The notes beneath the pieces are model-generated. The model did no database searches and was not told the DNA's origin. It was given only the letters and a program-made list of their open reading frames with translations. The position numbers and the translations under genes were made by a program. DNA of 64,000 bases from Streptomyces exfoliatus. Its GTDB lineage: Bacteria > Actinomycetota > Actinomycetes > Streptomycetales > Streptomycetaceae. The stretch covers positions 1-64,000 of the forward strand of contig NZ_JNZP01000005.1 in assembly GCF_000725545.1 (NCBI RefSeq), read 5' to 3'. Below, in pieces: positions 33,541 through 43,093 of the stretch (position 1 is its first letter; every line of letters begins with the position of its first letter).

Positions 33541-36500
33541 TCAGAACAGGGACTTGAAGGCGTTCCAGCCGCCGCCGATCAGGAAGCGGGAGCGGTACGC
33601 GCCGCCGCAGGTGGCGTCGTAGCTGTACAGCCGGCCCGCGCTGTCGCGGCCGACCAGGTCCGGGCAGCCGTCACCCGAGATGTCGCCGACGCCCGCCACG
33701 GACGAGTAGATGCCCCAGCCGGTGCCGATCTTCACCCGTGCCGTCACGCCGCCGGTCGCCGTGCCGTAGTACCGCCACAGCCCGCCGTCCGCGTCCACGC
33801 CCAGCAGGTCGCCGCGCCCGTCACGGTTGATGTCCCCGGCGCCGACGATCTTCTTGTACAGCTTCCAGTTGGTGCCGATCCGCACCCGGCTCTTCACCCG
33901 GTGGTCGGCCGTACCCGCGTAGAAGTACATGTCACCGGTCGACGTCTGGCGTGCGATCAGGTCGGTGAACCCGTCGCCGTTGGCGTCGCCCGGGGACGTC
34001 AGGACGTCGTACTGTCCCCAGCCCGAACCGATCAGCGTGTACGGCGAGGAGGCCGAGACCACCTTCCCGCAGCCCGGCCGGTAGGCCCGCAGCTGGTCGC
34101 CCACGCGGGCGAGGACGTCCGCGCAGCCGTCGCCGTCGACGTCGCCGTACGGCACCAGGACGGACGTGGTCGCGAACGCCGTGCCCGTGCCCGCGGTCCG
34201 CGGCGCGAAACCGCCGAACCCGTTGCCCTTGTACAGGGACACCAGACCCGCCGTGTCCATCGCCAGAAGGTCACCCTGCGTGTCGTTCCCGGCCATGTCC
34301 CGCCAGGCGGGCTTGCCGCCGGTGACCGTGATCGTGCCGGTCAGGGAGAGGTCCCTGCCCTGCCCGTCGGCCGTACCGGCCGCCAGGTGCCAGGTGTACG
34401 TGCCGTTCACGACGGTCTGGCCCGCCGCCGTCCTGCCGTCCCACGAGACGTCGACGCGGCCCCGGGTCTCGTACGCCCCGAGGCTGCGGATCACGTTCCC
34501 GGAGAACCGGTCGCGCAGCGTCAGCTGCCAGATCGACGCGGGCTTGGAGAGCGCCCAGGACGCCTTCCAGCCGTCCTGCGGCCGCATGCCGGCCGGAACC
34601 TTCGCCGAGGCGGCGGTGAGGTCGGAGGTCGGAACGCCGGGCCACACGACATGGAGGAGGTGGTGGCGGTCCTTGTACGCGACGGCCCCGCCGAAGCGGT
34701 CGACGGTCCAGAACTCGCGGCGGGCGCCGGAGACGGGCTCGGAGTCGACGAGCCTGCGCACCACGGGCTTGCCGGAAGAGTCCTTGGAGGTGAGGTCGGT
34801 GAGCCGGAGGTACGACGCGGAGTCCCGGTCGACGACGTAGCCGTCGCCGAGCAGGGACCCGTCGGCAGTTCCCAGGGCCAAGGGCACCTTCGTGCCCGTC
34901 CTGAGGTCGATCACGCCCCGCTGCTGGCTCGGTCCGCATCCCCAGTACAGCCAGCGCCCCGCGGCCGCCTGAAGCTCCGTCGGGACGCACGCCACGCCGG
35001 TCGTGACCTTGCCGAGGTCCTTGCCGGTGGCCAGGTCGGTGCGCGCCACCTCGCCCGCCGTCGCCGTGCCCGCGTACAGGGTGGCGCCCCAGAGGGCCGC
35101 CGCCGTCTGGGGCTGCTCGCGGACGACGGTCTGCGCGTCGAGGTCGACGACGAGCGTCTTGCCTCGTCCCGTGAAGACCGCCCGCGGGCCGAAGGCGTCG
35201 ACGATCCGTCCGTCGGTCTCGCCGGTGGAGACCCGGCTCACCTGTCCGGTGGACGTACGGGCGGTGACCTCCAGCGGCTTGAAGTCGTCCTGGGCCAGGT
35301 AGACCGTACGGCCGTCCCCGCTGTCGAACAGCGGCGTGGTGTTCCTCAGCCGCTTCGTCTCGGCCCCCGCCCACACCGGCTGCGGATCACCGGTGTGCAT
35401 CGGCCCGACGGGCAGCGTCCTTGCGTAGAAGCCGCTGCCCTTCGAGGTGCTCAGCTCCAGGGTGGAGAGCCGGCCCGCGCCGAGGGCGAGCGACGCCACC
35501 CCGGCCGGAATCGGCTCCACACGGCGCAGCTTCTCCAGGACCGGCGCGCCACCGTCCTTCGCCGGGACGGCCTTGAGGAGGGACCAGTCGGTGGCGGAGC
35601 TGCCGCCGACGACGGCCACGCCTCCGCCCGCGATCTGGGTGAGCTCCGCCTCGGCACCCGTCAGAAGCGTCTGCGCGGGCTTGTCGGGGTGCAGCGCGAC
35701 CAGCTTCCGCTGCAAGGACGCGCCGATGCCCGGGACCTGGCCGAGGGCGAGGACCCAGTCGCCGGCCAGGGCGATGCGGGCGGTGCTCAGGCCTTCGGGG
35801 AGGACGAGGGTCCGCTCGGGGCCGGTCAGGGCGGCTCGCTCGCGGATGTGGACCGTGCGGCTGCCGTCGATCCAGGCGATCCGGTCGGGGCTCAGCGCCA
35901 CCGGGGCCACGGGCGCGTTGCCGGTCGCGGTGGGCGCGGGGATCACGGTCATCCGTCCGGTGACCGGATCGACGAGGCCGAGGTCGGAGAAGCCGTACGC
36001 GTACGGGTCGACGCCCCGGGCGAAGCGGAGGACGGCCGTGGAGCCGTCGCCGGCCGCGAGCTGCGCCTGTTCCAGGTTGGCGTCCGTGGGCCAGCCGGTG
36101 ACGGGCGTGCGGGTCCCGTTCGGGTCGTCGGCGCGCACCAGGTGGTAGCCGCCGCTCGTGCCCGTCGCGGCGGAGGCCCCCTGCCGGAAGAGCAGGACGT
36201 CGCCGACGAGGCCCACGTAACTCGTGTCGGTGGGGATGTCGAACGGCCGCTCGGTGCCGGTCTCCAGGTCACGCACGGCGTGGAGGCCGAGGCCCGGCTC
36301 GACGTACAGATAGCGTCCGCCGTTGCCCGACCTCGCGAAGGGCACGGCTCCCTTGTCGTACCCCAGCCCGGTGTTCTTCGCGGGGTCGGTGAAGTCCGTC
36401 CACTCCAGTTCCCCGCCGTACGGCCGGTCGGGGTCCTCCGTCTCGTGCACGTACCCCGTGGGGCCGACGGCGGTGACGGTCTGCTGCCGGGGCAGGCCCC

Positions 36501-36654
36501 GCCAGTTGGGCGCGATGTCCAGCTGGTCCACGCCGACGACCGGCGAGGCCTGGGCGACCACGGCGGGCGAGAGGCCGACCGCCGTGGCGACGAGCGCGGT
36601 GGCGAGGACGGCGATACGCGCGCGGGGACGCCGCACGCGTGCGAAACGAGACAA
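33541..36654 (-). CDS. large secreted FG-GAP/VCBS repeat protein
   Basis: A protein of about 1037 residues. The N-terminus is a signal peptide (RRPRARIAVLATALVATAVG, cut after AQA). The middle is a beta-propeller-like region of low specific similarity. A FlgD-like Ig fold lies around residue 765 (VDVSWDGRTAAGQTVVNGTYTW). The last 240 residues hold FG-GAP/VCBS repeats with calcium-loop patterns such as GDVDGDGCADVL, GDANGDGFTDLI, GDINRDGRGDLL and GDISGDGCPDLV. These domains mediate adhesion or ligand binding outside the cell, and no enzyme is visible. TTG 36654 is preferred because GGGGAGGG lies just upstream; ATG 36675 would place that site inside the gene. Confidence 0.8.
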   Translation of the reverse strand: MSRFARVRRPRARIAVLATALVATAVGLSPAVVAQASPVVGVDQLDIAPNWRGLPRQQTVTAVGPTGYVHETEDPDRPYGGELEWTDFTDPAKNTGLGYDKGAVPFARSGNGGRYLYVEPGLGLHAVRDLETGTERPFDIPTDTSYVGLVGDVLLFRQGASAATGTSGGYHLVRADDPNGTRTPVTGWPTDANLEQAQLAAGDGSTAVLRFARGVDPYAYGFSDLGLVDPVTGRMTVIPAPTATGNAPVAPVALSPDRIAWIDGSRTVHIRERAALTGPERTLVLPEGLSTARIALAGDWVLALGQVPGIGASLQRKLVALHPDKPAQTLLTGAEAELTQIAGGGVAVVGGSSATDWSLLKAVPAKDGGAPVLEKLRRVEPIPAGVASLALGAGRLSTLELSTSKGSGFYARTLPVGPMHTGDPQPVWAGAETKRLRNTTPLFDSGDGRTVYLAQDDFKPLEVTARTSTGQVSRVSTGETDGRIVDAFGPRAVFTGRGKTLVVDLDAQTVVREQPQTAAALWGATLYAGTATAGEVARTDLATGKDLGKVTTGVACVPTELQAAAGRWLYWGCGPSQQRGVIDLRTGTKVPLALGTADGSLLGDGYVVDRDSASYLRLTDLTSKDSSGKPVVRRLVDSEPVSGARREFWTVDRFGGAVAYKDRHHLLHVVWPGVPTSDLTAASAKVPAGMRPQDGWKASWALSKPASIWQLTLRDRFSGNVIRSLGAYETRGRVDVSWDGRTAAGQTVVNGTYTWHLAAGTADGQGRDLSLTGTITVTGGKPAWRDMAGNDTQGDLLAMDTAGLVSLYKGNGFGGFAPRTAGTGTAFATTSVLVPYGDVDGDGCADVLARVGDQLRAYRPGCGKVVSASSPYTLIGSGWGQYDVLTSPGDANGDGFTDLIARQTSTGDMYFYAGTADHRVKSRVRIGTNWKLYKKIVGAGDINRDGRGDLLGVDADGGLWRYYGTATGGVTARVKIGTGWGIYSSVAGVGDISGDGCPDLVGRDSAGRLYSYDATCGGAYRSRFLIGGGWNAFKSLF

Positions 36655-36804
36655 AGAGGTCCCTCCCCAGGGCAACCTGATGTGCGGGATACGGGGAGGA
36701 GCCTCCGCCGGGCCCCCTGGCCGGCACTCCTCACCACGTCAACGGCCTGAGCGTATCCCGTCCGTCGCACGCGAGTACGACTCAGGGGCACATGTACGGA
36801 AACG

Positions 36805-36849
36805 CCTCAGGGCCCGCTCCGGCACCGAGGTGCGGGGCGGGCCCTGAGG
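36805..36849 (-). terminator. terminator of the DEAD-box helicase gene
   Basis: CCTCAGGGCCCG (36805-36816) pairs with CGGGCCCTGAGG (36838-36849), a 12-bp perfect stem with a GC-rich loop, about 50 bp beyond the helicase stop codon. Confidence 0.6.
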
Positions 36850-36901
36850 TCCGTTCAGCTGCCGGCCGTCAGCGCGGTCGCCGACGGCTGCTCACTGCGG
36901 A

Positions 36902-39104
36902 TCAGCCGTTGCGCTTCCAGCGCGGCTTGTCGTCACGGCGGCCGAAGGAGGAGCCGCCGCCGGCGGAACCGGTCGAGCCGGTGCCGCGGTGGTCGTCACG
37001 ACGGCCGTACGGGCGGTCGCCGCCGGCCGGGCGGAAGCCGCCGGTCGCCGGACGGTCGTCACGACGGTCGCGGTTGAACGGACGGTCGCTGCCACGGTGG
37101 CCGCCGGCCGGACGGTCGTTGTCGCGACGCTCGAAGGAGCGGCCGCCACGGTCGTCACGGTTGAAGCCACCGGTGGGGCGGTCGTCGCGGCGGAAGCCGC
37201 CACGGTCGCCACCGCGGTCGTCACGGTTGAAGCCACCCGACGGACGGTCGTCACGACGGAAGCCACCACCGGACGGACGGTCGTTGTCCCGACGGAAACC
37301 GACGGTCGTCGCGGCGGAAGCCGCCGGACGGACGGTCGTTGTCGCGACGGAAGCCGCCACGGTCACCACCGCGGTCGCCGCCACGGAAACCACCACGGTC
37401 GCCACCGCGGTCGTCACGGTTGAAGCCACCGCGCTCGCGGCGCTCGTAGTTGCCCCGGTCGTCGCGGGCGGCCGGACGCTCCTCGCGGCGCTGCTCCTCG
37501 ACGCGGGCGGCGGCGCGCTCGGCCTCCACGGCGGCGGCGGCGATCTCGGCCTCGGCGGCCTCCGTCACCTCGGCCACGGCGGCCTCGGGGTCCTCGCCAC
37601 GCTCGCGGGCGGCACGGGCCACCAGGCGGTCGGCCTCCTCGCGGAGCTCGACGGCGCGGCGCTGCAGGCGCTCCAGCTGCTTGGTCAGGTCGACGACCTC
37701 ACGCTCGGCCTGCTTGGCCGAGTTGTTCGCCGAGTCGGCCTGGACCTCGGTCAGCGAACGGGCACCGGTGATCTCGGCGACCTCGGGGTCGAAGGCACCG
37801 GCGCCACCGACGATGTGACGCGAGGCGTCGACGCCCGCGTCCTCCATCAGGCGGAAGATCTGGCGGCGCTGGTGCGGCAGGGCCAGGGAGACCACGACAC
37901 CGGAGCGGCCGGCACGGGCGGTACGGCCCGAGCGGTGCAGGTAGTCCTTGTGGTCGCCGGCCGGGTCCACGTTGAGGACCAGGTCGATGCCGTCGACGTG
38001 GATGCCTCGGGCGGCGACGTCGGTCGCGACGAGCGCGTTGACGTAGCCCTTCTTGAAGTCCTCCAGGACGCGGGTACGGGCACCCTGCGTCATGCCGCCG
38101 TGCAGCGCGTCGGCCTTCACACCGGCGTCGCACAGCTGCTCGGCGATGCGGTCGGCGCCCAGCTGGGTGCGGACGAAGATGATCGTGCGGCCCTTGCGGG
38201 CGGCGATCGCGGCCGTGACGGGCGCCTTGTCCTTCGGCTTCACGACGAGGACGTGGTGGGTCATGGTCGTGACGTTGCCCTGCGCGCTGTCGACCTCGTG
38301 CGTGACGGGGTCGGTCAGGTAGCGCTTGACCAGGGTGCCGATCTCGTTCTCCATGGTGGCGGAGAAGAGCATGCGCTGGCCGCCGCCGGGGATCTGGTCG
38401 AGCAGCTCGGTGACCTCGGGCAGGAAGCCCAGGTCGGCCATCTGGTCGGCCTCGTCGAGGACGGCGATCTTGACGTTCTCGAGCGAGCAGGCGCCGCGGT
38501 TGATGATGTCGCGCAGACGGCCCGGGGTGGCGACGAGGACGTCGACACCGCGCTCCAGGGCGTAGATCTGGTTGCTCATCGACGTACCGCCGCAGACGAC
38601 CTTCATCTTGAGGCCGAGCACGTCGCCGTACGGCTGGAGGGCGTCCGCGACCTGCATCGCGAGCTCACGCGTCGGCGTGAGGATGATGCCGCGGGGCTTC
38701 TTCTTGTCGGTGTGACCGCCGGCCAGACCGGCGAGCAGCGGGAGACCGAAGGAGAGGGTCTTGCCGGAGCCGGTACGGCCGCGGCCGAGGATGTCCTTGC
38801 CGGCCAGGGCGTCCGGGATGGTCGCCGCCTGGATCGGGAAGGGGGTGGTCACGCCGTTCTGCGCGAGCTTGCGGACGACGCCCTCCGGCAGACCGAGGTC
38901 GCCGAAGGTGACGGTGGGCTCGGACGGCTCCTCGTCGGCGGCGTCGGCGGCGTCGGCGTCGTCGAGCGCCTCGATGGCGTCGTCGATGATCTCGATGGCG
39001 TCGATGGCCTCGACGATGGCTTCGACGGTCTCGGAGGCCTCGACGGCCTCGACGATCTCGTCGTTCTCGGGCATGACGGCGTGGTCAGAACTGAAAATGG
39101 ACAT
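36902..39104 (-). CDS. DEAD-box RNA helicase with frameshift in its RGG-like tail
   Basis: An ATP-dependent RNA helicase of the CsdA/RhlE type, acting on structured RNA in cold adaptation, decay or ribosome assembly. From ATG 39104 an acidic N-terminus of about 60 residues precedes the core: FPIQ, Walker A GRTGSGKT, PTRELA, LDEADQM, FSATM and HRSGRTAR. A charged helical stretch and a long tail of GGFRRDDRPSGG-like repeats follow. The frame that holds the core stops at 37251, but the same repeats continue in another frame to 36902, ending KPRWKRNG. The junction is near 37300, where 8 bases seem lost from a repeat. Intact length would be about 735 residues. The core is whole, so helicase activity is likely retained. 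Confidence 0.85.
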
Positions 39105-39301
39105 GCGAAATGCGAAACCTTCCGGAGTCTCGGCACGCGCCCGTAACTCCGTGATTTCGCAAATCGACCGCCTCAATGCGGTCAGCCACGGCTAGGGAGA
39201 GTACGCGCCACACGGCGCTCTTCTGTGTCGGCGCCGGGCAATGGGATCAAACGATCTACCACCATACGCACCCTCCCCCACCTATGGCAAACCGGACTCC
39301 G

Positions 39302-40018
39302 TCACACCGGTCCGACCTGCGGAGACGCCGTCGGCTCCGCGGGCGCTCCCGGCCCGCCCGCCGCCCGCACGCCACCCATCTGGGTGTCGGGTCCGGGAGA
39401 CGGCGGATCGGTCGGATTCGAGGTCGGTTCCGGGGTCGGCTCGGGGGTCGGCACCGTCGGCTCCGGGGTCGGCTCGGGGGTCGGCACCGTCGGCTCGGGC
39501 GTCGGCGTGGATCCGCCGCCTCCCGCACCCGCGGAGCCTCCGGCGCTGCCCCCGCCGCCGTTCCCGCCGCCGCCGTCCCCGCTCCCGCCGTTCCCGCCGT
39601 TCCCGCTGCCTCCTGAGCCGCCCGCACCGCCGGACGAACCGTTCTGGCCCCCGCCGGTCGGCTGCGGCTTCGGCGAGCCGCCGCGGCCGCCGGAGCCCTC
39701 CACCGGCATCACCGCGCCCGGGGAGGGCTTCGTGGTGCCCGCAGGGGAGCCGCTCGGCACCGGGGACTCCGTACCCGCGCCGGCCGCCGCCGTTCCGCCC
39801 GCGCCGCCCTGCCACCCGTTCGAGGAGTCGCCGCCGCCGTCCGGGGCTCCGGACCCGCCGCTCTCCGAACCGGTCGCCACGCCCCGCTTGGCGCCGGACG
39901 CGCCGGGCGCCGGCTTCGCCCCCTCGTCACTCACACTCATACAGCCGCTCAGACCGGCACAGGCCGCGACGGCCAGCGCGGTGGCGGCCCATCGCACCGG
40001 GGTGGGCAAATGGCGCAC
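39302..40018 (-). CDS. Gly/Pro-rich lipoprotein of unknown function
   Basis: A 238-residue protein. The signal peptide ends in the lipobox LSGC (Cys about residue 26), so it should be anchored to the outer face of the membrane. The remainder has no globular look: a Gly/Ser-rich stretch is followed by repeats of TPEPTVPTPEPTPEP (about residues 170-200), which suggests an extended wall-spanning stalk. GTG 40018 follows GGAGGTGCCCCC. No functional domain is recognised. Confidence 0.72.
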   Translation of the reverse strand: MRHLPTPVRWAATALAVAACAGLSGCMSVSDEGAKPAPGASGAKRGVATGSESGGSGAPDGGGDSSNGWQGGAGGTAAAGAGTESPVPSGSPAGTTKPSPGAVMPVEGSGGRGGSPKPQPTGGGQNGSSGGAGGSGGSGNGGNGGSGDGGGGNGGGGSAGGSAGAGGGGSTPTPEPTVPTPEPTPEPTVPTPEPTPEPTSNPTDPPSPGPDTQMGGVRAAGGPGAPAEPTASPQVGPV

Positions 40019-40117
40019 GGGGGCACCTCCAGAGGACAGCAGGCAGGAACAGAACGCGTCGCGCTGCCCAACTCCCCAGGCGCCACAAGGGACACGGCCC
40101 CCGCGCGCCCGCTCGGC

Positions 40118-40468
40118 TCAGCCGTAACCCAGGGCGTGCAGCCGCTCGTCGTCGATGCCGAAGTGGTGGGCGATCTCGTGGACGACGGTGATCTCGGTCT
40201 CCGCGACCACGTCCTCCTTCGACTCGCACATCCGCAGCGTCGGCCCCCGGTAGATCGTGATCCGGTCCGGCAGCACGCCCGCGTACCACTCCCCGCGCTC
40301 GGTCAGCGGCGTCCCCTCGTACAACCCGAGCAGCTCCGGGTCGTCCGGGGACGGCTCGTCCTCGACGAACACCGCGACGTTGTCCATCAGCCGCGTCAGT
40401 TCCGGCGGGATCCGGTCCAAGGCCTCGGCGACAAGCTCCTCGAACTCCTCGCGCGTCATCTCCAGCAC
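40118..40468 (-). CDS. small zincin-like metallopeptidase family protein
   Basis: A protein of about 116 residues. The motif VVHEIAHHFGIDDERLHALG gives HExxH with a downstream Asp, typical of the minimal 'zincin-like metallopeptidase' (DUF1025) family, whose substrate is not known. The N-terminal part is acidic (MTREEFEELVAEALD). GTG 40468 and ATG 40459 are both possible starts. It is divergent from the tRNA-Glu/Asp/Phe cluster. Confidence 0.85.
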   Translation of the reverse strand: MLEMTREEFEELVAEALDRIPPELTRLMDNVAVFVEDEPSPDDPELLGLYEGTPLTERGEWYAGVLPDRITIYRGPTLRMCESKEDVVAETEITVVHEIAHHFGIDDERLHALGYG

Positions 40469-40498
40469 GCGCCCATTCTCCCCCGCCGGGAAACCGTT

Positions 40499-40528
40499 TT
40501 GGCGATAGCGGCCGGGATCCCATATGCT
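40499..40528 (+). promoter_or_regulatory. promoter of the tRNA-Glu/Asp/Phe cluster
   Basis: TTGGCG (40499-40504), 18-bp spacer, TATGCT (40523-40528), about 45 bp before tRNA-Glu. It lies in the gap between the divergent metallopeptidase gene and the tRNA genes. Confidence 0.6.
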
Positions 40529-40572
40529 TCTCACGTCCCCGACGCGCTGAGAAGCGCGATGGTGGGTCTAGA

Positions 40573-40645
40573 GCCCTCATCGTCTAGTGGCCCAGGACGC
40601 CGCCCTTTCAAGGCGGTAGCACGGGTTCGAATCCCGTTGGGGGTA
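40573..40645 (+). tRNA. tRNA-Glu(UUC)
   Basis: Anticodon stem-loop CCGCC-CTTTCAA-GGCGG gives UUC. T-loop TTCGAAT. The acceptor stem has G-U pairs at positions 1-72 and 5-68. It is the first tRNA of a three-tRNA transcript. Confidence 0.97.
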
Positions 40646-40684
40646 CGCATTACTGTGTGCGAGACTAGTGATCGCACAAAGCAA

Positions 40685-40758
40685 GGCTCTGTGGAGCAGT
40701 TGGTTAGCTCGCCACCCTGTCAAGGTGGAGGTCGCGGGTTCAAGTCCCGTCAGAGTCG
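40685..40758 (+). tRNA. tRNA-Asp(GUC), copy 1
   Basis: Anticodon stem-loop CCACC-CTGTCAA-GGTGG gives GUC. Acceptor GGCTCTG/CAGAGTC, discriminator G. The body is identical to the second tRNA-Asp at 47131 but the acceptor stem differs. Confidence 0.97.
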
Positions 40759-40780
40759 CTGAAGCTGGAAACAGCTTCGT

Positions 40781-40854
40781 GGCTGGGTAGCTCAGTTGGT
40801 ACGAGCGATCGCCTGAAAAGCGATAGGTCGCCGGTTCGACCCCGGCCCCAGCCA
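40781..40854 (+). tRNA. tRNA-Phe(GAA)
   Basis: Acceptor GGCTGGG/CCCAGCC, anticodon loop CTGAAAA giving GAA, T-loop TTCGACC. It is the last gene of the cluster, followed at once by a strong hairpin. Confidence 0.97.
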
Positions 40855-40860
40855 CAAACA

Positions 40861-40890
40861 GAAGGCCCCGTTCGAAAGAACGGGGCCTTC
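40861..40890 (+). terminator. terminator of the tRNA-Glu/Asp/Phe cluster
   Basis: GAAGGCCCCGTTC (40861-40873), GAAA tetraloop, GAACGGGGCCTTC (40878-40890), followed by TTCGTGTT. A perfect 13-bp stem 6 bp after tRNA-Phe. Confidence 0.92.
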
Positions 40891-40937
40891 TTCGTGTTCC
40901 AGGACCGGCGGGACCGGGAGAACCGGGAGAACCGGAG

Positions 40938-40977
40938 GCCGTACGGGGGAGAGGCCCGCGCCCCTCCCCCGTACGGC
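40938..40977 (-). terminator. terminator of the ccdA-like/dsbA-like operon
   Basis: GCCGTACGGGGGAG (40938-40951) pairs with CTCCCCCGTACGGC (40964-40977), a 14-bp perfect stem that starts right after the CcdA stop codon on the minus strand. Confidence 0.75.
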
Positions 40978-41820
40978 TCACACCTCCTCGCGCTCCCGCG
41001 TACGGCTCCCCCGCCTGGCCCGCACCGCGAGCACCAGCGCCACCACGGCCACCACCGCGACGAGCAGCGCCCAGTCGGGGACCGCCCGGCCCAGCGAGGC
41101 GACCCGCTGCTCCACCGCGAACGAGTCGTCCACCGACAGCAGGCCCGGCAGCGCGGTCGTCCCGTCGAAGACCAGGAAGAGCGTGCCGAGGGCGACGAAG
41201 AACAGGCCCGAGAGCAGCGAGGTCGAGTGGAGCGTCAGGTGGCCGAGCCGGACCGGCCGGCCGCGCAGCCAGGACCGCCCGCCCAGGTCGTACCGCTCCC
41301 AGAGCAGGGCCAGGACGAACAGCGGCACCGCCATGCCGAGCGCGTACACGGCGAGGAGCAGCCCGCCGTACGCCGGGCTGCCGCTCAACGCGGCCACCGT
41401 CAGGACGCTGCCGAGGATCGGGCCCGCGCAGAAGCCCGCGAGCCCGTAGACCAGGCCGAGGGCGTAGACGGAGAGCGCCGACGTGGGCCGGATCCGGCCG
41501 CTCGCCTCGGCGATCCGTCGGGAGGCGAAGCCCAGGCCGAGGATCTGGAGGACGCCGAGCCCGACGATCAGCCAGCCGCCGGCGGTGACGAGCAGGTCCC
41601 GGTGGCCGTAGAAGAGGCGGCCCGCGAAGGAGCCGGCCGCGCCGAGCGGCACGAGGGTGGTCGCCAGGCCCGCGTAGAGGATGCCCGTCCTGGCCACCAG
41701 CTTCGCGCGCGTGTCGATCGAATACGCGAAGAAGGCGGGCAGGAGCAGGGCGCTGCACGGGCTGAGGAGGGCGAGCAGCCCGCCGAGGAACGCGGCGAAG
41801 TAGCCGATGCCGGAGGTCAC
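40978..41820 (-). CDS. cytochrome c biogenesis protein CcdA-like (DsbD family)
   Basis: A 280-residue membrane protein with about seven hydrophobic segments. Helix 1 holds LLALLSPCSALLLPAFFAY and helix 4 holds YGLAGFCAGPILGSVL, the two Cys-bearing helices that carry electrons from cytoplasmic thioredoxin across the membrane in CcdA. Its GTG start overlaps the stop of the preceding DsbA-like gene (GTGA), so the two should be co-translated. Together they would form an extracytoplasmic thiol-redox module. Confidence 0.88.
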   Translation of the reverse strand: MTSGIGYFAAFLGGLLALLSPCSALLLPAFFAYSIDTRAKLVARTGILYAGLATTLVPLGAAGSFAGRLFYGHRDLLVTAGGWLIVGLGVLQILGLGFASRRIAEASGRIRPTSALSVYALGLVYGLAGFCAGPILGSVLTVAALSGSPAYGGLLLAVYALGMAVPLFVLALLWERYDLGGRSWLRGRPVRLGHLTLHSTSLLSGLFFVALGTLFLVFDGTTALPGLLSVDDSFAVEQRVASLGRAVPDWALLVAVVAVVALVLAVRARRGSRTREREEV

Positions 41821-42566
41821 GGCTTGGCCTTCGCGGGAGCGCTCTTCGCCGCCTTCGCCGCCGCCTCGATGGCCTCCGTGAAGGTCTCCAGGGGCTGCGC
41901 GCCGGCGATCGGCCGGCCGTTGACCAGGAAGGACGGGGTGGAGGTGGCCCCGAGGGCGTACCCCTGCTCCTGGTCCGCGCGGACGGACGCGCGGGCCGCC
42001 GCCCCGTCGGTGTCCTTCGCGAACCGGGCCGCGTCGGGGACGCCCGCCTCCTTCGCGAGGGCGGCGAGGCGGTCCTTGCCGAAGCCCTTCTCCTTGGCGC
42101 CCTCGGCGTAGGCGGCCTTGTGGAACTCCCAGAACCGGCCCTGCTGCCCGGCCGCCCAGGAGGCGCGGGCGACGGCCTCCGACTCCTCGCCGAAGATCGG
42201 GAAGTTGCGCCACTCGATGCGCAGGGTGCCGTTCTCCACGTACTTCTCGATGAGGAGCGGCTCGGTGTCCCGGGCGAACTTCCCGCAGTAGCCGCACTTG
42301 AAGTCGGCGTACTCGATCAGCACGACGGGCGCGTCGGCGCGGCCGAGGGCGAGCTTGTCGGAGGCGTCGCGGCGGGCGTACGCCTCCAGTTCGGCGTAGA
42401 CGCCGGCGGAGGGGTCGGCGGAGACCTCGGCGACGGCGGAGGAGCCGGCCTCGGAGCCGGAGGCGCCGGGCGAGGTCGGCTTGGTGGCGGTGTACGAGAC
42501 GACGCCGAGCAGGACGGCGGCGACGGCGACCCCGGAGACGACGGCGATCGGCTTGGACTTGGACAT
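41817..42566 (-). CDS. membrane-anchored DsbA-like thiol-disulfide oxidoreductase
   Basis: A 249-residue protein. One N-terminal membrane anchor (about residues 7-27) precedes a thioredoxin-fold domain with the active site FKCGYCGKF (CxxC near residue 92) and the cis-Pro loop TSTPSFLVNG (about 206). The helical insertion between them is of the DsbA type. It probably makes or isomerises disulfides outside the membrane and is recycled by the CcdA-like partner. ATG 42566 follows AGGAGCGCTTCCGC. Confidence 0.88.
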   Translation of the reverse strand: MSKSKPIAVVSGVAVAAVLLGVVSYTATKPTSPGASGSEAGSSAVAEVSADPSAGVYAELEAYARRDASDKLALGRADAPVVLIEYADFKCGYCGKFARDTEPLLIEKYVENGTLRIEWRNFPIFGEESEAVARASWAAGQQGRFWEFHKAAYAEGAKEKGFGKDRLAALAKEAGVPDAARFAKDTDGAAARASVRADQEQGYALGATSTPSFLVNGRPIAGAQPLETFTEAIEAAAKAAKSAPAKAKP

Positions 42567-42620
42567 GCGGAAGCGCTCCTGAGGAGAAGGGGGGTAGGAC
42601 GAGGGAGGACGGCCGTCCGT

Positions 42621-42971
42621 CTACACCCTCAGGACCGACAGCTCCACGGGAGACGGCTGTACGCGCGCGGGTGGCTCCCGCCCCGCCGACACGCCCTGGT
42701 CGGCCGGATCCGTCACGCGGACCCCGCACGGCTCCCGGTCCGCGGCGAGGGCCGGCAACAGCTCGGCGAACCCGAGCGCGCGCGGTGGGACGACGGGACC
42801 CGTGGCCCCCTCGTCCGCCGGGTGGCCGGGATCGCAGCCCGGCACGGCCGCGCCCACGACCACGGGGGCGACCGGCTGGGGCGTCCCCGTCGTCACCCCG
42901 CAGACCAGGAGGCCGAGCACCAGGCCCATCAGCGCGACGAACGCCGCCGGCGCGCGGGTGGTGCGGAACAT
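42621..42971 (-). CDS. small secreted or membrane protein of unknown function
   Basis: A 116-residue protein with one N-terminal hydrophobic helix (AAFVALMGLVLGLLVCGVT). The rest is Pro/Ala/Val-rich with two Cys residues. ATG 42971 follows GGAGAGGTTTCGC, a good site, and codon use is typical of the genome. It lies 54 bp upstream of the dsbA-like gene and may be in the same operon. No family is recognised. Confidence 0.6.
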   Translation of the reverse strand: MFRTTRAPAAFVALMGLVLGLLVCGVTTGTPQPVAPVVVGAAVPGCDPGHPADEGATGPVVPPRALGFAELLPALAADREPCGVRVTDPADQGVSAGREPPARVQPSPVELSVLRV

Positions 42972-43093
42972 GCGAAACCTCTCCGTCCGGGCGGCGTGCC
43001 CGAAATAGTACGCACCCGATCACCGGCCCCCGGTGAGGCCGCTCGTAAATCGGTTCGCCGCTTCTCGGCCGCAGGTGCGATCCTGGATTCCGT

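Noticed and set aside
37450..39146. Plus-strand open frames across the DEAD-box helicase
   Set aside because: They are antisense to clear helicase motifs and show repeated Leu/Gly/Asp/Val composition typical of reverse-frame translation.
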